Source: Aquilaria yunnanensis (lineage: Eukaryota; Streptophyta; Magnoliopsida; Malvales; Thymelaeaceae). From it: a DNA stretch of 64,000 nucleotides. A model generated the notes under the pieces. The model did not search any database and had not been told where the DNA came from. It worked only from the letters and a program-made list of their open reading frames with translations. The DNA is taken from the NCBI GenBank assembly GCA_039654915.1, contig CM077599.1, positions 11,286,501 to 11,350,500 of the forward strand. The letters run 5' to 3'. Of the stretch, positions 22,273 through 35,400 are shown piece after piece (position 1 is the first letter of the stretch; every line of letters starts with the position of its first letter). Both the position numbers and the translations under genes were made by a program.

Positions 22273-22392
22273 AAATCTTCAAAAAAAAAAATGTAATACT
22301 CCTGGCCCGCACGAGTATAAACTGTGTACGGCAAAATCTTCAAAACAAAAATGTAATACTCCTGGCCCGCACGAGTATAAACTGTGAACGGC
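22273..22392 (+). repeat. 60-bp tandem duplication after pol
   Basis: Two adjacent copies (22273-22332 and 22333-22392) share ATGTAATACTCCTGGCCCGC followed by ACGAGTATAAACTGTG, with few differences. They lie in the non-coding strip between the integrase stop and the end of the antisense gene. Confidence 0.8.
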
Positions 22393-22568
22393 TAAATCAA
22401 ATAAAAATTTTTCCTTTTGAGTTATGTTTTGCTTGTCACTTAGTTCAAGTACATCCTTATTATTAAGGTTGGGATGTTATTTAAAGATTGGGAATAAGTA
22501 AGACAATTAGATTAAAAAATAAAAAATAAAAAAGATATCTTCATTGCATTCCGGAATCCTGCTACAGC

Positions 22569-25439
22569 CTACATAATCCTAAAAATGGGAAAGGAAAGTA
22601 AAACTACATGGAAATGGTGGCCCAATGCCCAGAAAAAAATGTCTAAAAGCTCTTTCTCAAGTTCTTGCCTCCGTCGATTTACTGCTTCAATCCTAGATCC
22701 CCCTACAGCTAAGCGATCTTTGATTTCTTCGCGCCTTGCATCCAAGGAACTAAGTCCTTCAAGAGATTTCTGACTCTCATCGCGGAACATATCAATGGCA
22801 GTTGATGAATCGGCTACTTGCTGTTGAAGCTTCTCTATCTGGGCATTAGCACTCTTTATGATATTAACATGTGAATCTATCTTCTCAGCAAAAGTCGCCA
22901 CTCGTGAGGTATGAATGTTAGATTCTGCTTCGATAGAAGCAAGCTCCCTCTGATTCACCTCTGGGTCCAATGACTGCATAACTTCCTGCCTCTGTGAAAG
23001 GTACACCTCAGTTCCTTTAAGTAGAGAATCCATTTTTTCAAGTAAAGGGGAGCAATCCACAAAGAAACATTTTGTCAGAAGGTTGGGAATTTTATCCCTC
23101 TTGCAATGCCACCAATCTCGTAGTGAAGAAAATCCATTTTGCAAAGCAGTATCACCTTCCTTCTTCAAGTAGTCTATGAGGCCACGGTAAATAATCTCCT
23201 TAATGAGGTCCACTAAAGCAAAAGACTCCTTTGGCATGCTGGAAGCATAAGAGAGTATTGGCACAATTTGTGAGTTTCCCTTCAGAGGAGGAGGCATCAG
23301 AACTGCCTCAATGGTGGGTGCCTTGCATGGAGAAGCTATGACTTGGCCATTCGACACAACTTCCACTTCATCTTTCTCATTTGAATTATCTTCTATGGGG
23401 CGATCAGATAAACCATCTAGCGCTCCAATCGTCTCAATGCCATGCGCCAGGTCCTCTTCAGAGAGAAAGTGTTTTGATTCCGGTACATCAGGGAAGACTA
23501 TAACAAGGAGAAGATTAGACAAAGAAACAATTTTTCTTTTTTTAATCAAAACAGAAGGAAGATACTTACCCTTATTAAGAGACTTCGGGGACATGCCAAG
23601 ACTGTTCCCTAAGCTTAGACAAGGAGAAGAACATTTGTTACTTGAAGCTTGCACACTAGGTTCCGGCAAAAGCTGCTCACGAGGTTTCAACTTGATCCTC
23701 TTTCCTATAGGAGCCACTAATGCTCCCGTCACCGGACGCTTCTTTGGATCTAGGCTTTGCTCCTTAACCAAGGACGGTGGAACTTTAACAAGAGATAACT
23801 CAAAGCCTAGTTTCTCGCTATCCAACAATACAGAAATTGGAATTTCCTCCAAAGTAGGGAGTACCTCACTTTTCCACCAATTTGTATAGCTCAGGTCAAC
23901 TTGCAAGCCAATGGTGGAAGAAAACTTGGGGATGTGGAATTTAGCACCTATACCAATCCGAGTCAAAGACAACCACGCCTCATATAAGGAGTCAAGCCAA
24001 GAAGGAAGAGTAGTGAGCTTTGGGTTGCCAGGAAGCCTCTGAAGAAAGCCATGCTGCCGAGCAAACCGATGAGGATTATAGTACTCCAAGATAAAGGTAT
24101 TGTTCCGACGATATGTCAAGTACCCGGGACGGAGGCTTATCATGAACTCTGCGGTATCCTGCCCTCTTTTCCCATCATCAGCACGTTCTCCCGGATTTAT
24201 TGAAGCTAGCATAGGATTCCATGAGAAATCACGAGACGAAAGTCCATCAGGTAGTAAAGACCTACAGTCAGCAGCAGAATCTTCCCAATGTTGATAGGCA
24301 TTTAAGGTTCCACGAATCTTCTGGATCAGAGGACGAGGCAAATCTTTGCTCATGGTGTCATAAACTCCTCGTGGAAAATGCAAGCCAGCCCAAGCATAAA
24401 GGAAATGACCAGGCAATGTTACTTTCACCCTGCCCAGATCACGAAACTTTCCTTCAAGCTGCCCAGTCTCAGAAAGCCCTCTATAAATGCATGCCAGGAT
24501 AGGAGGTACCAAACTAAAGGTGACTCCTTGTGCCATCTTTGATGCAGCTTTAAAAGTTCCAGGTCGTAAGTCATCATTGAAAGGGAGAACGTAGCGGCAA
24601 AGCCATAAAGCCAAGTAAGCAGCAATTTTGAGCTCATCACGAAATTTTAGAGAAGTAGGACACCCAAGCTTAGGGAAAGCCAGCGAATCAAATGGAAAAT
24701 CAGAATTTTGGGAAGCCATCATAAATGGTCTCTTAATTTGTGGACTTTTAGTTCATCGGCCGTTACGATCATACTTCACTTGAGTCGCCACCTGGTATTG
24801 CTTAGAGGCACGAGGATTGGGCATAGGATCCTTCACTTTAAACCAAAAATCAATCCAATCAGCATGCGAAAGCCTATCTTTGTTCTTGCTAGAAGCAATC
24901 TCTGAGAAAGCCTTGAAGAGGTACATACAAGTCTCCGGCAAGCCACCTGTAGTACGATCCATGAGCTCGGTGTAGCTTGGCACAACCTCTTCGTAATACT
25001 CTCCCTGAATGGAAAGGCCGCTAATCTCACGCAACTCCCAGAGCGACATGCCGATTTCACCTTCTGAAGTGATGAAAGTATTTCTGCCAGGACACCAAGC
25101 CTCAATCAAAGCACGATACATCCCATTCGGCCGATGGTAGTCAAAACGCGTAGCTCCGACGGCAGAAGCTAAGTCAGTAAGCCCGTTCACCCGCAGCAAA
25201 CCACAAGTATCGACAGTCCATTCCCTGAAACCACGTAAATACTGAATGTCACCTCTTGAATCAAGGGAAGAGCCCCACTTCAGCTGATGACAGAAGATGA
25301 GCTCAGTCACATGCGGCTTTGGAACATCATGAACATTCACATGAGACAAGGGAAAGCACAAGGATGGTCGACGATCTGGCAAGACAACATCTCCAGGAAC
25401 CATATCCTTCTCCAAAGGATACTCACTAAGCCTCGGCAT
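22569..25439 (-). pseudogene. Plant mobile domain (PMD) protein, antisense gene carried by the retrotransposon
   Basis: On the minus strand a frame opens at ATG 25439 and runs to 22569, with one in-frame TGA at 24755-24753. The first 228 codons contain PMD landmarks (VVLPDRRPSLCFPLSHVNVH, SLWELREISGLSIQGEYYEE). After the stop the same frame gives the second PMD half (LALWLCRYVLPFNDDLRPGTF, SLVPPILACIYRGLSETGQL). The C-terminal ~180 residues are rich in Glu, Gln and Ser and look like a coiled coil. A likely intron, GTAAGT to TTATAG at 23569-23498, is 72 bases and so keeps frame if retained. PMD proteins (MAIN/MAIL1 relatives) act in silencing and meristem genome maintenance; PMD genes inside gypsy elements and MULEs are known. 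The single stop may be a CGA-to-TGA change. Confidence 0.85.
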
Positions 25440-25679
25440 GTTCGGTTCTTCAACGCGGTGTAGGTGCTCCACAGCAAAAGGACTTAGGCGGTTCGTGATC
25501 CAAAAAAGAGGCACAAAGACAAGGCTGAAAAGATTCGCCTTAAAACCTAAAAGGTTCGTCTACGCCCTCAGGATCCGAAAAGATCGAAAAATCCAAAATC
25601 AAGGTTTGGAGACGATCTATACCTAAACCCTCAGTTCGACACGGCACTCAGGAATCACGAACTCAAACCAACAAAGTGG

Positions 25680-26120
25680 TCCTACAAAAAAAAAAAAAAT
25701 GTCAGTTCCAGCAATTTTTGTAAAAAAAGAAAAAAAAGACGAACTCCAGCCAGAGAAAAAAGGAAGAAAAAAAAAAAAAGGGATCTGTGAAGAAAAGCTG
25801 GGAAATTGATTCACGTGAAGAAAAGTCAACAAGTGCAAAGAAGCAAAAGTAGCTGGAAGCATTTTTTTCAAAAACAGAAGAAAGATTCAACGAAAAAAAA
25901 AACGAGGAACATGGGAGAAAATCAAAACCTTGGTCAAAGATGGTGGGCGCACCCTGTCCGAAAGAGTGAAAATCTCAGCTCGTCTGAGTGCAAAAAAAAA
26001 AAAAAAAGGGGGGCAAAGGAAGAAAGGGCAATCAGACCTTAAAGTCTGCAACAGCAAAGAAAGAAAATACCAAAAAAAAAAACAAAAACAAAAAAAGGGA
26101 GAGAAGAAAAGGCAAAACGA
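25680..26120. repeat. Low-complexity A-rich tract
   Basis: Many A runs of 8-15 bases separated by GAAG/AAAG words lie between the start of the antisense PMD gene and the 3' LTR. On the PMD strand this is a T-rich leader or promoter region. The short open frames here are compositional. Confidence 0.6.
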
Positions 26121-26515
26121 ACCTTTTGGGCGGAGAATTGCCACAGATGAGTGCTAAATTTATAGCTCCCAATTCGTCTCCATTGGATTTGCAAAACCGA
26201 ATTAAACTAGGAGATCAAATCCTAATAGAATTAAAGCTGTGCTTTGACTTATGTATTCACCATAAAATAAAAGGTAAATTTAACTCCTACTTCAAGTTAA
26301 ATTTATTTTGTATTAGAGTTCAAATCAAATATTATTTTCTATTTAAATTGGAAATATATTTCATGGAAGAGATCAAAGTTGGTGCAACCAGGCACATGAC
26401 CCATGACAAAATTCTTCTCACATCTTGAAGGACACAACAAATTTTCTCATAAAAAAAAAAAAGAATCAAGATTATTTTATTTATTACACACAAAAAAAGT
26501 GTATAAATAAATAAT

Positions 26516-26529
26516 CTGGAGGAGACATT
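26516..26529 (+). other. Candidate polypurine tract before the 3' LTR
   Basis: A purine-rich CTGGAGGAGACATT immediately precedes the LTR start TGTAGACATCAAAATTT, where plus-strand priming occurs in gypsy elements. It is weak as a polypurine tract. Confidence 0.4.
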
Positions 26530-27644
26530 TGTAGACATCAAAATTTAATTGGGTCAAAAAATATTAAACCCAATTTAAATTGTCTAGCCCATTTCCAAAT
26601 TGATACAAAAAATTAAAAAGTCCATCAATTTTGGAAACTACGAATTCAAGAAATCCAATCTTTTGGGAGCTCAAAAGTACACAATTGGAGGCCTTGAATA
26701 AAGACTCATTATGCCATTTTGGCCAAAGTCCACTTTTGGCAAATTGACAAATTGGGCCTTAAAATCCAAAATGATTAAAGCCCATGATTTTGCTCAAATA
26801 TTCTAGGACATTCTAGAATGTTTCATTAATTATCTTTTTTTTAGATAATTAATGAGAGATAATTATCATATTTATTTTCTCTTAAAAAAATAAAAGAAAT
26901 AAATATATTATAATTGTCACATGTGATTCTCTTGAACCAAACCATTTCCTTCCTACACCTATAAGTAGGTCCCCAAAGCCAAAAAAAGAAGGAGAAGAAA
27001 TTAGAGAGGCAAAAACTTAGAGAAAAAGAAAAATCTCTCTATAAGAAGTTTTCTCCTGTTCTTCAAGCCGATCAAGCACAAACGCCCGGCGAAAGAAGAA
27101 ATCAACTCCAAAGAAGATCAAATCCCAGTTTCGAGGACAAATTCGAAGAACGCGGTGAGAAACGCAAAGAACACGAAACGGTGCTTCATCAAGTTCAAGT
27201 TCAGATCCGGCGGAAGCGGTGAGGAACGTGAAGAACGCGAGATAGCACTGCATCAAGTTCAAATCCAGATCCGGTGGAAGCGGCGAGGAACGTGAAGAAT
27301 TCGTTTCTGTGCTGCGACAAGTCAAACTTCAAGGAAAGAAGCAAGAAAGCGGCGAACATTGCCCGAAACCCCCAAGTCCAAGGAGTACAACAAAAATCTT
27401 ACACCGAAAGAAGCGGCAAGGACCTCGGTTCGTGTTCATGCAAGACAAGTTCAGAAATCCGTGTTCGTGAAGAAGCCGTTCGTGCCTCCACCAAAAGCTC
27501 GAAGCGTTAATCAGAGGATTGTGCACGTGAGAAGCATGCTAGAGAGTCGATCCCCCAAAATCTCTGTTTTAAATTTTAATATTGTAATTTGTGCTACATT
27601 TAATTTCAGGGTGTAATTTTTTACACGCGAAATTTGTGTGTACA
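26530..27644 (+). repeat. 3' LTR (full length)
   Basis: About 1115 bases from TGTAGACATC to ...GTGTGTACA. Its last 764 bases match the truncated 5' LTR at 14081-14843, with scattered substitutions. The LTR start motif is typical of Tat-lineage elements. Confidence 0.82.
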
Positions 27645-28110
27645 CCTAGCCTCATCGCTGCCGGGCAGCCTGGTTCTTCTATGTTCCAGGTCTCTATTTC
27701 CATTTCCAACAGAACCCATCAGCGAAAAGGCACTGATTCTTAGTTAGGTTGATATGAATTCCGAATTCCTGAGTTTTGCATGGCATTAAGAGCTTTATTA
27801 ATCAGCATGTAAGAGTGCTCCAGCACGAAAAGGACATCATGGAAGAGGATGACTTGGACCAACGGTGGGAGGATGCCACTGGCGAGTCGGTGGAGGAGGT
27901 TATCTTCTTTAGTAAGCACATCGAAGTCCCTAACCGCTTTGCTCCAACCGTTCACCCCATCGAATGCAGGAGTGTCCCATTTGCAATAAGAAGGGGACGT
28001 GCCACCACAAGGCTGGAGGCCTGGCTGGGCTGCACCATTGAATCCTAGGATTGAGCCTTGGCTAACGCTTTTGAAGAAGAGTGCCCGGCCTCACAATTTG
28101 GTTCCTAAAT
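27645..28110. other. GC-richer unrecognised fragment beside the 3' LTR
   Basis: Base composition differs from the AT-rich flanks, and both strands have open stretches of 70-90 codons (plus 27776-28048, minus 27955-27740). I recognise neither translation. It may be the remnant of a gene or of another element that the gypsy element entered. Confidence 0.3.
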
Positions 28111-29418
28111 GCGGATAAGGTCTTCAACTAAATGTTTTATGAAGATATTGTGCCTGATGTAGCAAGCCATTTTTTATATGAAAATTTTTTATCCATGTGA
28201 GACTAATTTTAACAGTAATAGCCAAATCGGCTTAACTCATTAACATTAGTAGTTTATTTGATAAAAAAAAACATTATTTAGTGAACTGGGCCCAAAATAT
28301 TAATAGTTAGAGGTAAATATTATTCGGATAAAGCAGGAAAAATTACTAAAAAAATTAACTACATTCAAAGAAAATGATTTAGTTTTTTTTTATAGTTCAG
28401 CCAGTTATGATAAAAAATAAATTCTATTTTCAGTTATTAGATCGGTTATTGGTTCATATACTTAAAATAGAACAAACCAAATAAACAAAATAGTAATAAA
28501 TAATTTACCATTATCTATATTAACTCTAAATATATAAAATTATTTCCTATTAATTTTGAACAATATGTTGTCTATCTTTCTTTAATTTTGAGTATAGAAA
28601 GTAAAAATTTTAGTATTTATCTTATTTTTTTTTATTTACTATGTTTCTAGGTCTTAGAAAAAGAATCAAATTTATTGAACCGAATAAACCAAAATATAAT
28701 TCAAACAGTTAAAATCAATTCTAACATGTAATTTAGACAAATTAGATACATTTTGTAAAACCTATAAAAACCAAAAAATCGATCAAATCATTTTATTTGG
28801 ATCAGTTACAAATCAGGCTAATCAATTGCCCACCCGTTCTAATGGCTTATATATTATTTTTGCCAAGAGTGAAAGTAAGATTCAGGAAGGGGTGTGCTGC
28901 GCCGAAAGCATCTAAACCCTACTAATTACGACAAACATGAGCAATAAGCACGAGGCCCTCGAGTAATGAATAGACAAGCAGACGTTTTTTTTCTTTCCTT
29001 GTTGCTTACTCCAGCGAGAATTGTTTGCTTTCAAACAAATGCATCCCCTACGACCAGAGTATGCTAATGACGTACTAGACCTACCAAATTCCATGTACAT
29101 TACCTAATAACGTGTACCCGCATGTTCCTAGAAGGATATTTCCTCGGCCTACAGGTCAGCGTAAAAAATCAATCAAATGCTTCCCGTAGCTCACGAATGG
29201 GCTATACAGGTTCATACAATGACTTTATTAGAATCATTCCGAGAAGAAAGAGAAAGGGGAGGGGGGGTTTGAAATTCAGTTCTCGTCTGAACCTCATCAT
29301 CCCTGGTGTAAACAGAATGTGTGTATCAACATTGCATACGGACTGAGGCGGGATCCGGCTTGTGTACATACAACAAATGATCGAGTTCCCGGCAGGGTTC
29401 CATGGGTGTTTTACTGCA
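28111..29418. other. AT-rich intergenic sequence and TIP1-like 3' flank
   Basis: No gene is seen. 28,110-28,860 is very AT-rich. The last few hundred bases should include the 3' untranslated region of the minus-strand acyltransferase gene. Confidence 0.35.
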
Positions 29419-32400
29419 TTACCAGCTTCCTTGCTGTAATGGAGGCCAAGCAATCTCATTATCATCTGTATATCCATGAATAAGGAAATCTGAACAATTC
29501 TTTCGACACCCATGATTGTATGGGTTGCGAAACCGCCCATTTGGACCACGAAGATAACCATACCGTAAAGCATTTGATAGCTCATTGGTGGTTATATTCC
29601 GAGCTATCTGCACCACGACAAACAAAACATCACTCATCAGATCTAAAATTCTGAAAAATTTTGAGTAAGATGAAAAACATTAACTCGAATACAAAACACA
29701 AGATCCAGAAAAGTCTATTCAGATCATGAGAAGATCATGGTAACAGGTGGTGCCAACATTTATCAAGATAACATATCATGCATACTAGCATCCTGAACAA
29801 GATTCTGTCTTTCCCTATTACTGAGTGCCCTGGTATTATCATCAAATGCTCTTGGGACTACATGTATCGCGAAGAATTAGAAAGCAAATAGCAATTCCTG
29901 ATCATTTACCTGGGAAGCCTGTGCTGTGGTCAAAGTAGTTGTCGCAATAAATACAATCAAGTCCAAAGCTAGGAATAGGACAATGCCAGGATGTTGAACC
30001 ATGACGTAATGAATCCATGTTTCTTGGGGAGGCAATGCAGGTGCCGCTGTCCAAATCCCTGGCATAACACACGAATTAATTTCTTGAAACAAGACAACAA
30101 CAGGCCCAAAGCAGAAGCTCTTTTAAAATTCTACACACTTTGAATTGCAATTGCACCACCAATCAATGATGTTGAAGTCCCCATGCAAAGAAAAATAAAG
30201 AAATCTCGCTTGTTCCTCTGCATTTATTTGACAATAAAGAGCATGTTAAGACATAAAAGATAAAGAGTATGATGATGTCAACTTGCTATGGCATATCTTC
30301 ATCAGATCAGCTGATCAAACAACCATTAAGATAAACAATGACGAGGCCAAGAATGTTTTGTTTACAACAGACAAACAATAATAAAAAGATACCAATTGGA
30401 TTGAAGCTAAAAAGTAATGTTTACCTTTCCCACACAATTAGATATCCATGGACAGTGATGGTCAAACTGCTCAATGCAGTGCTTACAGACAGGGCAGTGT
30501 TTAGAGCGAACCGGTCTTATTATCTGATTAGCAACAGTTATTTAGTCAAAGCATTCAAGCTCAAGAAAGTACAAGATATTAGAAACAAAAAACATTATTG
30601 ATTAACCTTGCAGGTAGGGCAAAGCTGAGACCAATTTCCAGTCCACCCTGGGGAGTTGTTCAAATCGATATTTAACAAAGGATCCTGCTAATTCGGAACC
30701 ATATCTTGTCTTGGTCAGGAAGCAGATTAGAAATGAAACACTTGAATGATTCTTCTGGTTATTTTATGGGTTTCAACACATATGTAGACCACAGCAGACA
30801 TAAGCAGAGAAGAAAGATGGGTTATTCTTAGATACACTGTGGGTGCACAGTTTTCTTTACTACACAAGCAAAATCAGATGATTGACATGTGTCCACATGT
30901 GAAAAAAAAAAAATATAACAGACACAAGTCAATCATCAGACAGAACCAAAATGAACCATAGACCTCCAAGAAGCATGCTCCTTTCGCAAACAAATACTTA
31001 AGGCAACCTACTGTCCCAAAGTTACCAGATGCCAAATAGATCCATAAGTTGCTGGCACCCAAGCTTGACTTACAGCATGAATATGGCAAATGATGAAGAT
31101 TTTCCTATCTTGCCTTTGTAGTAATGGCTATGGTGAAATAATAAAATGAAAAACCAACGTATTCATGTGATATAACCTCAGCCGTTTCATATTATGATTT
31201 ATTACAGATAGCATTTAGATACTCATATTTCTGTAAATAAAATAGCTTCACTAATAGACTCCATACTAAATTTAACTTAATGGAGTTGCCACAGTTTAAT
31301 CAACCGGCTATTACTAGATATAGCTTCACCTTCACAAGCCTTATAAACTCTTATGAAGGAAATTACTTGCATCATCACCAGATTAAAATCACATTGTTAG
31401 GCAGCATGCATGTAGAATAGGTTTGAATACCAGCAAGTACAATACTTTGACCATGTGTATGGGCTGGAGGCATGGCATGAAGCAAAATCCTGAGAAAAGG
31501 ATAGTAATTCAAGACCAGTTCAAATATAATCTTCCGTACCTCTGTATCTTCAGGATTCCCCAATTTTTTGTGACTTCTAATGTAACCTGGATCTTTACTG
31601 CAAACAATTGAGGAAGATCATCAACAGTAAATGGGCCTTTTCTTTTCCGTTAACTTAACAAAAAACATAAAAAGCAATATGCAAGGAATCAGGAATATGT
31701 CAACCCAAAACAAATCAAAATGGTTATCAACGAGCTGCTACTTAACTATCATTATTTAGGTCAATGTATAACTCCTGCACCCACCCCACCCACTGACCCC
31801 TCCAACCGGGGGCGGGCCCAGATTTTTAATAAAGGAGGGGCCAAAATAAATTTTATCCTAAACTATAGTCCTTACAAGGGAATTTGATCAATTTTAAGGA
31901 GGGGTTAAAATGCATTTACCTTTAAATTTAAAAGAAAATTATAGGTATTTTACAATTTTAAAAGAAGGGGGGGGCGGGGCAGGGCGGGGCCCCTGCTAGC
32001 CCCCCTTTAGTTTTGCCCTTGCCTCCAACGCCACCCCCACCACACACACGCACACAAATATTGAACTGTAGCAGGGCCCCCCTTTAGTTTTGCCCTTGCC
32101 TCCAACACCACCCCCACCACACACAAGCACATAAATATTGAACTGTTAAATATATGCTTAAGCATTCAACAAATATATCCACAAAGGCACATGAACTACT
32201 GATGACCGTGCGATGAGGTGACACCTAATATAAACTGGTTAAACATATGCATTTATATTGTATGGCCTTTGCATCAAAGTGGTGATCAATTAAGAGAACA
32301 TCACAAAATTAAATGCACAAATACTCACCTACTACACCTATAAAGCATGAACAGTGAACCAATTGCTAGAGAAACACCAATCCACCCCCAAAGCGCAACA

Positions 32401-35400
32401 ACAGCAGTTACCTTTGTCATACTAGAAGCTGCATCAATAGTAACAAATCACTGAGCATTACATGTCATAGAACAAAGAAACCCGATATAAAAACTGGCAG
32501 AAATTCTATAGTGTAGCAAATACTTACTAAGAAGAACAGAGTTGATAAAGAGTACAACTTCAAATACTATAACACAAAACAAAAGTGGAGCGAAGCCTAT
32601 ATCTCCCATCTTCCCACTGCAAACTTTATCCAATAAGCGGTCGCTGTTTGCTCGCTGTGCATTAGACTGAACAGAAGCAGAACGAAAAGTGACATCAAAT
32701 GGTTGCAAACACCCAATTATAATGAAGAAAATATATTTTTGGGGAGCTAAACATAAAAGGAAAGAACAAACTTTTACAAGAGCAAAGGTGTGGAAAAAAA
32801 AAACTACATCAGACCCATCTCTTGATGACTTGAAAAGAAACAAACCTAGGTGATTAACATGTGAGCTTTACAACATCATAGTAAGACATATATTACAAGA
32901 AATATATATCATTTGTTCATAAGTATGAGAAATATATCTCATATATTGATAAGTACTCAATTTAAGTCCTTTCCCATGATGTTCATGTTGATTTTGCAAT
33001 ATCAATATTTGAATGGAACATGACTATAGTAACTGTGCTAACTCATCGCTGTTTCATGATATTTTTTCCACACTAGTGGGAAAAATCTATGATGATGAGT
33101 GTTTTGAAATTTCATCACATTATTTCCTTGAAAGAGGACTGCATGAGCATCTGGTGCAAAGTTTTGCCACTTTTATTTTGCATTTAACTTTAGACAGTTA
33201 ACTGACATTATGAACTTCATGACACTGACCCCAGCATAGTCGGGATTAAGGTGCAGCATCATGATATAAGTACTCAATTTAAGAATCCCAAATTCTATGG
33301 CCAAAAAGTGTACTAGAACTGTCTGCCTGAATAAGAAATTATTGGCATAACTATCCTGTAAGAGAAGCATCCACACAAATCACGTACAAGGAAAAGGGCA
33401 ATTTGCCGATGACCTTTCTCAGATGCATGCTGGAAGGGAGTAAATCCAGCTTTATCTTTCAGCAACAATTCCTGCTTAGTGCCTGCATGAACAAGGACGG
33501 CACAGGCTTCCACATTCCCTTTTATTGCCGCCCAATGCAACGGTGTACAACCTATCAGAATAGGCAAACAAACATAGATTGAGTATTCAATCGTATGATA
33601 ACTACATTTAGACATTGGAAATTAAATATCTCGACATTCTTCCACTTAAATGCATATGGTTTCCCTTTAAAATGATTCTCTGTATGATTATCCAGGAATG
33701 TTTCTTATGTGATTTATTGGAGCTGCAAGTTCAGAAAACTAGAATTCACAATGCAGAGACATGCCGAATGACAACCAATGGACTCAAACTTCTGCAGTGT
33801 AGGTGTTGAACATCATATATTAATCTGATGTCTGCAAAGGTGGAAATACCTCAAGGTTGCAATTACAACCTGCAACTAATACACTATTCCTGTTTGAGAT
33901 CCAGCCTCTGAATCCAGTGGGCAGGCTTTCCTTCCATGGTGACCAACCAAAAGTTTTAGATCAATGGTAGTTGGACTTAACACTTAACAGCAAATAATGA
34001 GTGCCCGAAAGGCATTTATGCAAATAAATGCATTTGGTGCACAAGTTTTGCCAATGCATTTCGTAGCTTTATATCATCAGTTAAAAGCTAACTGTAAGTT
34101 GCCATCATGGGTGTTTCTCTTCTTCTCCATGTGGCCTTTCCTTAGAAGAACTGACATATTTTTCACCTTTCCTTTGGAGAATTGACACATTTTTTTTCAA
34201 TAAAATATATGTTTAACAAGTTTTACCATCATCTTAAAATTTTTTGGCAGGAGGACATAGGCATGTGTGTGATACATGCGAGCTTTCACTATTCTGGATC
34301 AGTAATCTGAGGCTTAAAACAATTTTTTAAGGTCACTAAATATAAAAGACAGGTAACATAAGCCCAGGAGAACACAAAGGACACTAAATGCCAGTTCTTA
34401 TACCTTCATCATCTTGCCTTCCCTGCAGTGCATCTCTAAATAGAAGCAATCTTATTGTATCTGCATATCCTTTATATGCTGCCCTGAATGAGGCATCATA
34501 TCAATTAAAAAAAAAAGCAATTGAAATAAATTGTAAACAAACAATCAAAGGCATTGAATATTTACGAGAAGATGACTGCAAACCTTCCTTAAACAGAAAT
34601 GAACAAAACGTTGCAACACAAGTACAACATGTCAATAGCCTTTTCCCTTCAGATATTTAGTCAGTCTGAACGACTTTAGTTTTCATAAAGTTTAGAATGG
34701 TATTTGGTTTGTAATAAAAATGACAGCTACATAAGGCTTGGGATAGTAGAATCTCACTCACACTACTGCTACAAAAAAAAAATGCATTAGGTGATAAAAA
34801 ATGTGGCTGCATAACCATTTAACTCAAACTAACATTGATTAGCACTCATTTCACCACTCACTCACCCTAGTTTGGTATTACATTTAGTGCATTATATCAA
34901 GTGGTAGCAAAAGAGGGCGAGTGATAATTTCTCAAAGATTTGATGACACTCCTACCATCTTGAGTCAGTAACTTACAATTCTTCCTTCACCAAACAATAT
35001 TGGTGCAAGTAGATGCTTTCCAGTGCTTAAAGGATATGCAATGGAAACTTGTGACAACTTACAGCCATTTGATCACTTTTTCCAGATCCAAAGTTCATGT
35101 CACCTTAACAAGGTTCTTTTCCTAAAGATTAACAGTTAACAAGGGCATCCTAAGTTTATTTCCGCATAAAAAGCTATTTATAATCAAATTTCATGACAAA
35201 TACAACATTTAAAGCATTTTACTTGGCTACGTGAATTTTGAATTGTAATTCATTAAAGTTCATTCTCAGTGAACTTCCTTTCCAAGAAAAATACACATTT
35301 ATGACCCTCCCATGGCAGCTTACCAATGAAGAGGGCTCCTTCCATCATTATCAGGCGCAGCATAGTCAGCATGATATTTCACAATGATATGATTTAAGAA

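Larger units (their letters stand above)
14081..27644 (+). mobile_element. Ty3/gypsy retrotransposon, Tat lineage, with antisense PMD gene
   Basis: The element runs 5' LTR (truncated), PBS, gag, protease, RT, RNase H, a second RNase H-like domain, integrase, a 60-bp tandem repeat, an antisense PMD gene, a purine-rich tract and a 3' LTR. The second RNase H-like domain after RT-RH, the PBS of the tRNA-Arg type and an LTR beginning TGTAGACA point to the Tat (Ogre-like) lineage. gag-pol carries many nonsense codons and frameshifts, and the first ~350 bases of the 5' LTR are missing. The copy is therefore immobile on its own. The two LTR copies remain clearly similar over about 760 bases, so insertion is not ancient. 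Confidence 0.9.

Noticed and set aside
25623..26157. Lys-rich and Phe-rich open frames
   Set aside because: They are products of the A-rich low-complexity tract.
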